From: Armatimonadota bacterium
GTDB taxonomy: Bacteria > Actinomycetota > Acidimicrobiia > Spongiisociales > UBA5794
Length of the DNA stretch: 6,865 nt
Direction: 5' to 3'
NCBI GenBank assembly: GCA_008501565.1
Contig: QQUL01000280.1
Coordinates: 1 to 6,865 of the forward strand
Part shown: positions 1 to 5,322 of the stretch, piece after piece
How the letters are laid out: the number at the start of each line of letters is the position of its first letter
Numbering within the stretch: position 1 is the first letter of the stretch
Notes under the pieces: generated by a model
Told to the model about the DNA's origin: nothing
Seen by the model: only the letters and a program-made list of their open reading frames with translations
The model's database searches: none
Translations under genes and position numbers: made by a program

Positions 1-264
1 GTCAGCGAGGGCATCGACGGCTGGATTCGTGAAACTTGAGAATGTGTGAAATCCGGCGATCTTCCTCATCTAATCCGCAACAGCCTCGGCCATCTCGGAC
101 CGTCCGTATCCGACATTGGCGTACCACAGTGATGCCATGGCATCGATGTAGACCTTGCCATCGGAATCGGTGACTGTTGCCCCGTCGCCGGAAACGATCG
201 AGAGGAACTCGTCGGCGGGTTTGGTCGGCGGAGCGAAGGGGTGGAGAAATGTTGGTGTTGACAT
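1..264 (-). pseudogene. Class III aminotransferase N-terminus, interrupted by in-frame TAG, partial at window edge
   Basis: This is the N-terminal part of a PLP-dependent class III (omega) aminotransferase, the family that moves an amino group between an amine or amino acid and a keto acid in the cytoplasm. The segment DSDGKVYIDAMASLWYANVG (about residues 33-52) followed by YGR is the usual N-terminal family block. Translation from ATG 264 gives 64 residues and then TAG at 72-70. The same frame continues open to base 1 as MRKIAGFHTFSSFTNPAVDA and LAD, which is what family members carry after this point (a HTF-type motif, then a helix). Homologues often have Gln where the TAG lies, so a single CAG-to-TAG change would explain it. 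The catalytic lysine lies outside the window. ATG 264 is chosen because it follows a TANNNT box by 6 nt. It could be a true pseudogene, a sequencing error, or an unusual readthrough gene; the substrate cannot be predicted. Confidence 0.8.
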
Positions 265-270
265 GGCACA

Positions 271-276
271 AGCGTA
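271..276 (-). promoter_or_regulatory. Putative -10 element of the aminotransferase gene
   Basis: On the minus strand the hexamer TACGCT fits the TANNNT -10 consensus and lies exactly 6 nt before the ATG at 264. This would place the transcription start on or next to the start codon (leaderless mRNA). No Shine-Dalgarno is visible before this ATG, and no clear -35 hexamer was seen. Confidence 0.45.
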
Positions 277-301
277 CCGGCGGCAGATCCTGTGCAACTC
301 G

Positions 302-307
302 TAGGAT
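302..307 (+). promoter_or_regulatory. Putative -10 element of the VIT-family transporter gene
   Basis: TAGGAT matches TANNNT and is separated from the GTG start at 314 by exactly 6 nt, the same geometry as the divergent gene. The GGATGG stretch could alternatively serve as a weak Shine-Dalgarno. No good -35 hexamer is visible at the usual distance. Confidence 0.45.
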
Positions 308-313
308 GGCTCC

Positions 314-1042
314 GTGGCACGAAGAAAAAACTCAAATCCCGATGAATACCAAACCCATGTCGGAGCGACCCGGCAGTACATGCGCGACATCATCCTGGGT
401 GTCAATGACGGATTGGTTTCAACGTTCCTTCTTGTTTCTGGCGTCGTGGGTGGAGGTCTCACGACAACGCAGGTTCTCCTGACAGGGATTTCCGGCGCCC
501 TCGCTGGGATGATCTCCATGGCGATCGGTGAGTACCTGGCCACGAAGTCACAGGAAGAAGTCTTCGAGGCCGAGATGGAGCTTGAGGCCGAGCACCTGAT
601 CTATCACCGGCAACGCGAGAAGGACCAACTGGCCGACATGTTGGGGGCCATGGGTCTGGAAGGCGACGATCTCGCAACCGTCGTAGACATCATCGACAGC
701 AACGACACAGCGATGTTGAACATGCAGGGCGCCCTCGAGTTCGGCATTGTCGATTCTGAGCGTCGGAGTCCGTTCGCTGCTGCGTTTGCGTCTGGCTTCC
801 TGTTTCTCGCCGGTGCGCTGCCATCGATCATTCCCTTTGCGATACTGGAATCGACCAGCGCTGCACTCATCGTCGCGGCTGTCCTGTCCGGTATCGGCCT
901 GTTCACCGTGGGGGCTCTCAAGACCGTTTCTACGAAGAAGAGCCCGATCTTGTCCGGTGCCGAGAATCTCGGCATGGGTCTCCTTGGAGGCGTGTTGGCC
1001 TACTTCGTCGGAGTCCTCTTCGAATCGTCCATTCCCAGCTAG
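314..1042 (+). CDS. VIT1/CCC1 family iron/manganese transporter
   Basis: This 242-aa membrane protein belongs to the vacuolar iron transporter (VIT1/CCC1) family. Characterised members move Fe2+ or Mn2+ out of the cytosol; in a bacterium that would most likely mean efflux or detoxification. Transmembrane helix 1 carries the family motif around residues 24-37 (RDIILGVNDGLVST). Helix 2 carries GMISMAIGEYLATKSQEE (about 65-82). A cytoplasmic helical segment then holds a run of glutamates (81, 82, 85, 87, 89, 91, 93), where characterised members bind metal. Three further hydrophobic helices follow (about 152-177, 182-203 and 215-238), the last with a glycine-rich GMGLLGGVLAY stretch. This five-helix layout and length are normal for the family. 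The GTG start sits just after a TANNNT box and directly precedes the first charged segment. The stop overlaps the convergent cobO stop. Which metal is carried cannot be told from the sequence. Confidence 0.92.
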   Translation: MARRKNSNPDEYQTHVGATRQYMRDIILGVNDGLVSTFLLVSGVVGGGLTTTQVLLTGISGALAGMISMAIGEYLATKSQEEVFEAEMELEAEHLIYHRQREKDQLADMLGAMGLEGDDLATVVDIIDSNDTAMLNMQGALEFGIVDSERRSPFAAAFASGFLFLAGALPSIIPFAILESTSAALIVAAVLSGIGLFTVGALKTVSTKKSPILSGAENLGMGLLGGVLAYFVGVLFESSIPS

Positions 1043-1569
1043 AAATCGATGCCCTTGCGGGCCGCGACCCCCTTGTCGAATGGGTGCTTGATCTTCTTCA
1101 TCTCCGTGACCGTGTCGGCGATGGCGATGAGATCCTCATGTGCGTCGCGGCCGGTCACGATGACATTCACGCCCTCGGGGCGTTGTTCGATCGTCTCGAC
1201 GACGTCGGCAACATCGATCCAGCCAAACGTGACCGGATAGGTCGCCTCGTCAAGAATGATGAGGTCGAAGTCACCAGAGTTGATCGACTCCTTCGCCACC
1301 GCCCACGCATCGGCGGCGGCCTGTTCGGTTGCCTCCATGTCGTCGGACTCCCATGTGAACCCGTCTCCACCCGTGACCCACTCGACACCGAGCTGATCGG
1401 CCATCTTCTTCTCACCGGTCCGCCATTTGTCTGATTTGATGAACTGGATGACCTTTACGTTCCAACCCCTTGCGACAGAGCGAAGCATCACGCCGAACGC
1501 GGAACTCGACTTTCCTTTGCCGTCTCCCGTGTTGACGATGAAAAGGTCTCGTCTGTGTTCACTTGCCAT
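1039..1569 (-). CDS. cobO: ATP:corrinoid adenosyltransferase (CobO/BtuR/CobA family)
   Basis: This cytoplasmic enzyme of 176 aa transfers the 5'-deoxyadenosyl group of ATP to reduced cob(I)alamin or cob(I)yrinic acid a,c-diamide, making the adenosyl form of the cofactor. The unusual P-loop GDGKGKSS lies at residues 15-22, followed by the family block VKVIQFIKSDKWRTGE (38-53). Then come GGDGFTW (67-73), a Walker B-like LIILDEATYP (103-112), VTGRDAHEDL, and the C-terminal signature EMKKIKHPFDKGVAARKGI. Length is typical and nothing essential seems missing. It is the last gene of a riboswitch-led uptake operon. Its ATG overlaps the end of btuD by 11 nt, implying translational coupling, so imported corrinoid would be adenosylated on arrival. 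No corrin-ring synthesis genes are nearby, so salvage is the likelier role. The stop shares CTAG with the convergent transporter gene. Confidence 0.96.
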   Translation of the reverse strand: MASEHRRDLFIVNTGDGKGKSSSAFGVMLRSVARGWNVKVIQFIKSDKWRTGEKKMADQLGVEWVTGGDGFTWESDDMEATEQAAADAWAVAKESINSGDFDLIILDEATYPVTFGWIDVADVVETIEQRPEGVNVIVTGRDAHEDLIAIADTVTEMKKIKHPFDKGVAARKGIDF

Positions 1570-2350
1570 GGCTACTCCCTTGCGATCGCAGCGAAACCAC
1601 GACTCGACTCCCCTCGATCTCTATGACCCTGATCGTAGGTTCAAAAACACTCGCGAGGATCGCTTCGTCAAGGACCCCTTCCGGATTCCCCATCGCGACG
1701 ACCTGTCCGCGATCGAGCAGCGTCAGTTCGTCACAGAATTGCGCCGCTGCGGTGAGATCGTGGATGGCACTGACAATGGTCACGCCCTGCTCGTGTTGGA
1801 TTTGCGCGATCAGTTCGAGTACCTCGTGCTGGGCGGCAACATCGAGAGACGCAGTCGCCTCGTCGAGTACGACGACGGGGGCCTGCTGTGCGAGCACCCG
1901 CGCAAGGGAAACCCGTTGCGTCTCGCCACCGGAAAGCGATGCTACGTCGCGTTCGGCGAACCCCGAGATGCTGAGTGACTGCAAGGAATCCCACACGATG
2001 GCGATGTCCTCCTCTCGTTCTGCGGCAAGGAGCCCGAGATGTGGGGTTCTCCCCAAAAGAACGAAGTCGAACACGGACATACCGGGCGGATAGACCGGCC
2101 GCTGGGGCACATAGGCGATCCTTCGTCCCATCGATTTCGCGTCCTCACTTCCGATCTCGATATCCCCCAAAGTGATCGATCCGCGGTACGGAACAGACCC
2201 GACGATGGCTCTGAGAAGTGTCGACTTCCCGGCCCCGTTCGGTCCGATGATTCCCATCCATCGCCCATCCCCAACGGAGAGCGATACCTGCGAAAGGATC
2301 TCAGTTCGCCCATAGGACACACCGACCGATGACACCGAAACGTCCGTCAT
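1559..2350 (-). CDS. btuD: Cobalamin ABC transporter ATP-binding protein (BtuD-like)
   Basis: This 263-aa ATPase subunit powers type II (FecCD/BtuCD-type) ABC import from the cytoplasmic face. All motifs are present in order: Walker A GPNGAGKST (36-44), Q-loop Gln83 in YVPQ, ABC signature LSGGE (139-143), Walker B VVVLDEA with Asp163 and Glu164, D-loop SLD (168-170) and H-loop His197. The start at 2350 is preferred over an in-frame ATG at 2398, because the upstream one would add 16 residues absent from the family and run 35 nt into btuC. The chosen start lies 13 nt after the btuC stop behind a GGGGG tract that can serve as Shine-Dalgarno. By sequence alone it could serve iron-siderophore or haem import. 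The cobalamin assignment rests on the riboswitch upstream and cobO downstream. Confidence 0.93.
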   Translation of the reverse strand: MTDVSVSSVGVSYGRTEILSQVSLSVGDGRWMGIIGPNGAGKSTLLRAIVGSVPYRGSITLGDIEIGSEDAKSMGRRIAYVPQRPVYPPGMSVFDFVLLGRTPHLGLLAAEREEDIAIVWDSLQSLSISGFAERDVASLSGGETQRVSLARVLAQQAPVVVLDEATASLDVAAQHEVLELIAQIQHEQGVTIVSAIHDLTAAAQFCDELTLLDRGQVVAMGNPEGVLDEAILASVFEPTIRVIEIEGSRVVVSLRSQGSSHGK

Positions 2351-2363
2351 ACAGCAACCCCCA

Positions 2364-3416
2364 TCAGGACACGATCCCTTTGCTTCGTCTGAGAACAACG
2401 GCGAAGAAAGGTGCGCCGACGAGAGCGGTCACAACGCCGATGGGGATCTCGGTGGGGCTCTGGACGGTTCGCGCCACGATGTCGGCGAGGACCAGAAAGG
2501 AACCACCGATCAGAAGTGACAGCGGAACGATGACACGGTAAGACGCTGAGGTCATCAGACGGACCGTGTGCGGCACGATGATGCCGACGAATCCGATCAG
2601 TCCGCTCACCGCAACAACCGCCGCTGTGCCAAGCGTTGCAAAGCCGATCAGAAGCAGCCGAATCCGCGACGGGTGCAACCCGAGGGTCGATGCCTCGCTG
2701 TCACCAACAGACATCACATCAAGGAGCCTCCTGAAAGCGACAAGCACGACGGAACACCCCACGACATACGGCAACACCAAACGGACCTCCGACCAGCCGG
2801 CCGTGGTGAGGCTTCCAAGGATCCATCCGTACACCTCGCGCAGCGTGTCGGATTCCCTCTGCTGAAGGAACGTCTGGAGCGCCGTCAGAAACGCAGCGAC
2901 GGCGACACCCGCAAGGATCAAGGTGACCGCTGTTCTCCCCGACCGGACGGTATATCCGAGCACGTACGCGAGGGCGACTCCGACGATCGCTCCGATGAAC
3001 GCTGCAAGCGGAAGCGGGTCGATGAACCAGCCTGATGCGTCCGGGCCATAGGCGATGGCAAGCGTGGCACCGAGGCCGGCTCCTGCCCCGGCTCCCAACA
3101 GATACGGGTCAGCGAGAGGGTTACGGAACACCCCTTGGTACGCAGATCCGGCAACCGACAGCATCGAACCGACGAGTACACCGAGGACGACGCGTGGCAT
3201 GCGAATCTGCCACACGATGTCGTCGGCCCTCGTGTCGAGGCTGGACTCGACATTGAGGAACGGAATCCGTGACAACGTGGACGAGATGATTCCCCACGGC
3301 GATATCGACGCTGGACCGATCATGGCCCCAGCAATCACCGTCACGAGGAGAAGCAGCGTCGCTCCTGCGATCCACCACCAAGGCAGCCGAAGACCCGAGG
3401 GTCGCCCTGCGTTCAT
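2364..3416 (-). CDS. btuC: Cobalamin ABC transporter permease (BtuC-like, FecCD family)
   Basis: This integral membrane subunit of 350 aa belongs to the FecCD family, whose members form a homodimeric channel with about ten helices each. The family signature is clear: RMPRVVLGVLVG (about 72-83), then AGSAYQGVFRNPLADP (about 89-104), a glycine/alanine-rich helix, and SGLIGFVGIIVPHTVRL (about 271-287) near the cytoplasmic coupling helix, followed by ADIVAR. The length is close to the usual 330-350. The ATG at 3416 overlaps the btuF stop as ATGA. A 24-residue upstream in-frame extension was discarded because it is arginine-rich, lies inside btuF, and has no family support. The protein works with BtuF outside and BtuD inside. 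Substrate identity comes from the operon context rather than from the permease itself. Confidence 0.94.
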   Translation of the reverse strand: MNAGRPSGLRLPWWWIAGATLLLLVTVIAGAMIGPASISPWGIISSTLSRIPFLNVESSLDTRADDIVWQIRMPRVVLGVLVGSMLSVAGSAYQGVFRNPLADPYLLGAGAGAGLGATLAIAYGPDASGWFIDPLPLAAFIGAIVGVALAYVLGYTVRSGRTAVTLILAGVAVAAFLTALQTFLQQRESDTLREVYGWILGSLTTAGWSEVRLVLPYVVGCSVVLVAFRRLLDVMSVGDSEASTLGLHPSRIRLLLIGFATLGTAAVVAVSGLIGFVGIIVPHTVRLMTSASYRVIVPLSLLIGGSFLVLADIVARTVQSPTEIPIGVVTALVGAPFFAVVLRRSKGIVS

Positions 3417-4396
3417 CCGTCGACGGCCACAAGCGACGAGAGCGCTTCGACGATCGCGTCGAGGAGTTCGACAACGCGAGGACTCCATCGCGATGCAATG
3501 TCATCGTTCAGCTCGACCACGCCCCCATTGGTCACTGCGGTCATCGAGCCCCACCCGGGTCGTGCGGCGACCGTTTCGCTGCTCTGACCACAACAGATCG
3601 TGTCGGCAAGAAGAATCAGGGTCGGATCCGATTCAACGATGAACTCCTGACTGAGCTGCGGGTAGCCGAATCCGTCGGGATCGGGTGCCTCGTCTGCGAT
3701 GTTGGAGAGACCCGTCGGTGCGATCACCTGACCGATGAACGATGCCGAGGTTGCTGTGTACAGCACATCCTCGAGCTCGTAGTAGTACGTCAAACCCTGT
3801 GCGTCGTTCGCAATCGACTCGACAGCGTCCACCAGGCGAGACTGGGTATCGGACACGACATCGAGTGCTTCGGAGGTGTGCCCGGTCGCGATACCGGTTT
3901 GCTCCCACTGGGTGTATGCGTCTTCGAGCGAAAGGGCCGTCCCGTGAAGAATGACCGGAATACTGAGGGCTTCAAGCCCGGCGATCAGATCTCCCGGATC
4001 GAATGAAATGAACACGAGATCGGGGTCGTACTCCGCGATCGCCTCGATGCTCGGCGTCCATGCCGACATCTCCGTGATCGGCGCCTCGGGTGGATAGTTG
4101 GACAACGAATCGACAGCCACGACCTGATCTCCGGCACCGATGGCGAACAGCACCTCGGTTGACGTCGGTGAAATCGAGACGATGCGCTCAGGTCGCGCTT
4201 CGACCGTGACAGCACCGTTGCCGGCCTCGATCGTGACGGGGAATCTGCTTTCCATTGCCTCGGTCGTCGTACTCGCGGGAGCCGACGTGGTCGTGGCTTG
4301 GGTTGGCAAGGTGGTCGCGTCAGCAGCATCGTTGCTTGAACAAGACACAGCAACCAACGCGAGCGCCATTGCCAATAGGGTGGTTCGTTTGAACAC
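3413..4396 (-). CDS. btuF: Cobalamin-binding lipoprotein of an ABC transporter (BtuF-like)
   Basis: This 327-aa substrate-binding protein of the Peripl_BP_2 (BtuF/FhuD) class captures corrinoid outside the membrane and delivers it to the BtuC dimer. The N-terminus has Lys/Arg, a hydrophobic stretch (7-17) and Cys19 in VAVSC, a slightly off-consensus lipobox that would anchor it by a lipid. A Thr/Ser/Ala-rich linker (about 25-48) precedes the domain. The first lobe starts with ERIVSISPTSTEVLFAIGAG and VVAVDSLSNYPPEA. The second lobe ends with the family block RPGWGSMTAVTNGGVVEL and WSPRVVELLDAI. The GTG start at 4396 is supported by AAGGGAG nine bases upstream, and that Shine-Dalgarno lies in the riboswitch-controlled hairpin. 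Vicinal cysteines at 268-269 are unusual. Iron-chelate binding is the main alternative by family alone, but the riboswitch argues for cobalamin. Confidence 0.93.
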   Translation of the reverse strand: MFKRTTLLAMALALVAVSCSSNDAADATTLPTQATTTSAPASTTTEAMESRFPVTIEAGNGAVTVEARPERIVSISPTSTEVLFAIGAGDQVVAVDSLSNYPPEAPITEMSAWTPSIEAIAEYDPDLVFISFDPGDLIAGLEALSIPVILHGTALSLEDAYTQWEQTGIATGHTSEALDVVSDTQSRLVDAVESIANDAQGLTYYYELEDVLYTATSASFIGQVIAPTGLSNIADEAPDPDGFGYPQLSQEFIVESDPTLILLADTICCGQSSETVAARPGWGSMTAVTNGGVVELNDDIASRWSPRVVELLDAIVEALSSLVAVDG

Positions 4397-4402
4397 GGGT
4401 GG

Positions 4403-4426
4403 TGTCTCCCTTCTGTGGAGGAGACA
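4403..4426 (-). promoter_or_regulatory. Shine-Dalgarno-sequestering hairpin (riboswitch expression platform)
   Basis: In the btuF leader, TGTCTCC (4426-4420) can pair perfectly with GGAGACA (4409-4403) over a 10-nt loop. The 3' arm contains most of the GGGAG Shine-Dalgarno (4410-4406) that lies nine bases before the GTG start, so the hairpin would block ribosome binding. No U-run follows it, so translational rather than transcriptional control is inferred. The bases CTCCTCC (4423-4417) of the 5' arm and loop are also perfectly complementary to GGAGGAG (4454-4448) at the 3' end of the aptamer, which would give an alternative, open fold. Confidence 0.7.
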
Positions 4427-4433
4427 ACCGCTG

Positions 4434-4553
4434 CGGAGCGTAGACCCCTCCTCCGAGGGTCAGACCGCCTGCTGGCTTGGAGGCGGCCTGGCTACCTCAC
4501 AGGGAGGATCACAGTTGCGGGACAGCACCGGTATCTCACCGGACTTCGCTCCG
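4434..4553 (-). promoter_or_regulatory. Cobalamin (AdoCbl) riboswitch aptamer
   Basis: On the minus strand the hallmark segment GCGAAGTCCGGTGAGA, then TACCGG, then TGCTGTCCCGCAACTGTGA is present (about 4549-4508). It matches the conserved core of cobalamin riboswitches, with GCGAA in place of the usual GGGAA. A short CCTC...GAGG hairpin follows. The B12 box AGCCAGGCCGCC (4495-4484) comes next, and its GGCCGCC arm pairs with GGCGGTC as a stem. A closing stem P1 is formed by CGGAGCG (4553-4547) with CGCTCCG (4440-4434). The compact form, lacking the long arm of the E. coli btuB element, resembles actinobacterial versions. A search model might extend the 5' boundary to about 4598. It lies immediately upstream of btuF and should lower expression of the btuFCD-cobO operon when adenosylcobalamin is plentiful. 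Confidence 0.92.
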
Positions 4554-4562
4554 AGACAGCAC

Positions 4563-4576
4563 CCGGGAATTCCCGG
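4563..4576. repeat. Perfect 14-bp palindrome in the riboswitch leader
   Basis: CCGGGAATTCCCGG is a perfect inverted repeat without spacer, ten bases upstream of the aptamer P1 stem on the minus strand. If transcribed it may fold with a small loop as an extra 5' helix of the riboswitch. As DNA it could be a protein-binding site. Its role is unknown. Confidence 0.4.
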
Positions 4577-4588
4577 TACGTCCCTGCC

Positions 4589-4594
4589 AGCCTA
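4589..4594 (-). promoter_or_regulatory. Candidate -10 element for the btuFCD-cobO operon
   Basis: TAGGCT on the minus strand fits TANNNT. It would start transcription near 4582, about 29 nt before the aptamer P1 stem, so the whole riboswitch would be in the transcript. No recognisable -35 hexamer was found, and other starts further upstream (up to about 4650) are possible. Confidence 0.3.
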
Positions 4595-4648
4595 GCGGAT
4601 CTGCCGGTAGGGCTCGGCGCACGATGTAACGGATTCGAAAGTTCGGGC

Positions 4649-4659
4649 GTAGTCACTAC
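4649..4659. repeat. Short inverted repeat GTAGT-C-ACTAC in the divergent intergenic region
   Basis: This is a perfect 5-bp inverted repeat around one central base, located between the btu operon leader and the exported-protein gene. The rest of 4600-4715 contains no gene and no convincing terminator. It could be a repressor operator acting on either divergent promoter, but it is short enough to arise by chance. Confidence 0.25.
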
Positions 4660-4715
4660 TACAGGACAGACAGTTGGTGGGAACGCATGATCCAACCGGG
4701 GAGATCGAGGACCAC

Positions 4716-5273
4716 ATGACTCAGACCCAATTCAGATTGACGATAGGCGTCGGGGTCGCTTCTGTAGCGGCGGCTCTGCTTGCTGTGTCGCTCTTCACGC
4801 AAACAGCTGGTGCCCACGACCCAACTACCAACCCAACTCCGGACCCTGATGGAGCTGCCCTCGCTGTCGCTGCTGGCAATGATCTTGGGGCCATGGTCCT
4901 TCAGGTACCAGCTCCGAGCGGGTTCTCCCTGGTCCGGTCTCAGGTGGTCTCTCCCGCCGCTGCCGACATCAGCGAGACACTCGTTGTTGGTGAGGTCAAG
5001 TTCCATTCCCCTGATCGCTCGGCCATAACCGTGCTGCTGATCACCGGTGGAGAGTGGAGTCAGGAGCGGGAGCTGGCCGTGGGAGGGGGGCGGCTTTCCT
5101 CGATAGTGACCGTTGGTCAAAGCTCCGGTGTCATCGTCGAGGGTGACCACTCGAGCAGCCTCTCGTGGCCAGCATCAGGGGATCTCATCTTCCAGGTCGT
5201 GCAACGCGGGGGAACTCTCAGTCGGTCTGAACTCATCGACTACGCAACAGTGATCACCGAGGCGACCGAATGA
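4716..5273 (+). CDS. Exported protein of unknown function, paralogous to the membrane protein downstream of the sigma gene
   Basis: The 185-aa product is not a family I recognise. It begins with a signal peptide: a polar start with Arg7, a hydrophobic run (about 8-27), and AGA before His34, a good signal-peptidase I site. A short linker rich in Asn, Thr, Pro and Asp follows, then a mostly beta-type domain with no cysteine. The C-terminal part (LSWPASGDLIFQVVQRG, then SELIDYATVITEA) resembles the end of the protein at 5937-6545 (LEWEPISGVIIQLVARS, then SQVDAYARQIDEA). Earlier stretches also line up: PAPSGF with PIPDGM, and KFHSPDRSAITV with KFRMDGDNPSSAMSI. ATG 4716 is chosen over an upstream TTG (4674) because GAGG sits five bases before it and the signal peptide follows at once. 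Its place before the sigma gene suggests an envelope sensor or modulator, which is inference. Confidence 0.8.
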   Translation: MTQTQFRLTIGVGVASVAAALLAVSLFTQTAGAHDPTTNPTPDPDGAALAVAAGNDLGAMVLQVPAPSGFSLVRSQVVSPAAADISETLVVGEVKFHSPDRSAITVLLITGGEWSQERELAVGGGRLSSIVTVGQSSGVIVEGDHSSSLSWPASGDLIFQVVQRGGTLSRSELIDYATVITEATE

Positions 5274-5310
5274 CTTGTCGAGGCCCATGCGTCCTCCTGC
5301 TCCACCCGCG

Positions 5311-5316
5311 TAGAAT
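5311..5316 (+). promoter_or_regulatory. Putative -10 element of the sigma factor gene
   Basis: TAGAAT matches TANNNT and ends 6 nt before the ATG at 5323, so the transcript would begin at or next to the start codon. No Shine-Dalgarno precedes this ATG except a poor GAAAG too close to it. It implies that the sigma gene can be transcribed apart from the preceding gene, across the 49-bp gap. Confidence 0.5.
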
Positions 5317-5322
5317 CGAAAG

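Noticed and set aside
265..543. Upstream in-frame extension of the aminotransferase frame on the minus strand
   Set aside because: It runs antisense through the transporter coding region, has no aminotransferase-like sequence, and the family block begins only after ATG 264.
604..975. 123-codon minus-strand frame inside the VIT-family transporter
   Set aside because: It lies wholly antisense to a gene with clear family motifs, and its translation shows no recognisable domain.
2568..3035. 155-codon plus-strand frame opposite btuC
   Set aside because: The composition is Arg/Asp/Pro-rich and typical of antisense shadows, and btuC motifs on the other strand are unambiguous.
3055..3642. 195-codon plus-strand frame opposite btuC/btuF
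   Set aside because: Arginine-rich shadow without motif. It crosses the btuF-btuC junction, and both of those genes are well supported.
4140..4595. 151-codon plus-strand frame across the btuF start and riboswitch
   Set aside because: It covers the btuF signal peptide and the conserved riboswitch core in antisense, and its product has no recognisable domain.
4630..4650. TTCGAAA-like stretch resembling a tRNA T-loop
   Set aside because: There is no acceptor stem, anticodon arm or CCA-type 3' end around it on either strand.
4679..4700. GGGAAC as an ECF-type -35 box for autoregulation of the sigma locus
   Set aside because: A start at the right distance would fall at or beyond the Shine-Dalgarno of the 4716 gene, and no fitting -10 is seen.
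4659..5150. 163-codon minus-strand frame opposite the exported-protein gene
   Set aside because: The plus-strand gene has a Shine-Dalgarno, signal peptide and a paralogue nearby; the antisense frame has none of these.
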